Below are positions 63,985-64,000 of a DNA stretch of 64,000 nt, one piece after another (the first letter of the stretch is position 1; every line of letters begins with the position of its first letter). The position numbers were made by a program, and so were the translations under genes. Location of the stretch: assembly GCF_000321225.1 (NCBI RefSeq), contig NW_004450383.1, forward strand, positions 164,400 through 228,399, written 5' to 3'. This stretch comes from Odobenus rosmarus divergens. Taxonomy: Eukaryota > Chordata > Mammalia > Carnivora > Odobenidae. The notes beneath the pieces were generated by a model. It ran no database searches. It saw only the letters and a list, made by a program, of their open reading frames with translations, and was not told the DNA's origin.

Positions 63985-64000
63985 AAATATAAGTGAATCT

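Overview
The window is a piece of a mammalian chromosome from a carnivoran. The clearest sign is about 22 copies of the tRNA-Lys-derived carnivore SINE (SINEC/CAN type: tRNA-like head, CT-rich middle, AAATAAAATCTTT-like tail). There are also L1 copies of carnivore type and older mammalian repeats (MIR, L2-like, MaLR LTRs, Tigger and hAT DNA transposons). The SINE subfamily looks like that of arctoid caniforms (bears, mustelids, seals), but this is inference. The DNA is AT-rich and almost all intronic.

The only protein-coding sequence I can support is three consecutive exons on the + strand, at 42071-42253, 47125-47451 and 50566-50760. They encode a Sushi, a CUB and a Sushi domain of a CUB-and-Sushi protein, best matching CSMD3. 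All have AG acceptors and GT donors and lie in phase 1 on both sides, so they splice into one open frame. The rest is intron: at least 42 kb upstream, 4.9 kb and 3.1 kb between the exons, and at least 13 kb downstream.

Layout: 1-815, antisense L1 5' leader with a duplicated module. 816-9797, old repeats (MaLR LTR, L2-like, MIR) and unassigned AT-rich DNA. 9798-12986, a single retrotransposed unit on the minus strand: L1 ORF2 plus 3' end joined to the 5' part of a spliced STK32B mRNA, bounded by a perfect 15-bp target-site duplication. 12987-33395, SINEs, MIRs, a Tigger element and MaLR LTRs. 33396-36897, an L1 with an inverted 5' half (twin priming) between perfect 17-bp duplications, later hit by a SINE. 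36898-42070, SINEs (one nested) and degraded L1. 42071-50760, the CSMD3 exons with their introns. 50761-64000, SINEs, very short L1 tails and older repeats; the last SINE's target-site duplication ends exactly at the window edge.

I found no unknown cellular system. The most notable object is the L1-STK32B chimera, a probable template-switching product that put a CpG-rich mRNA leader antisense into the CSMD3 intron. Repeat names and subfamilies come from recognition by eye, with no alignment run.
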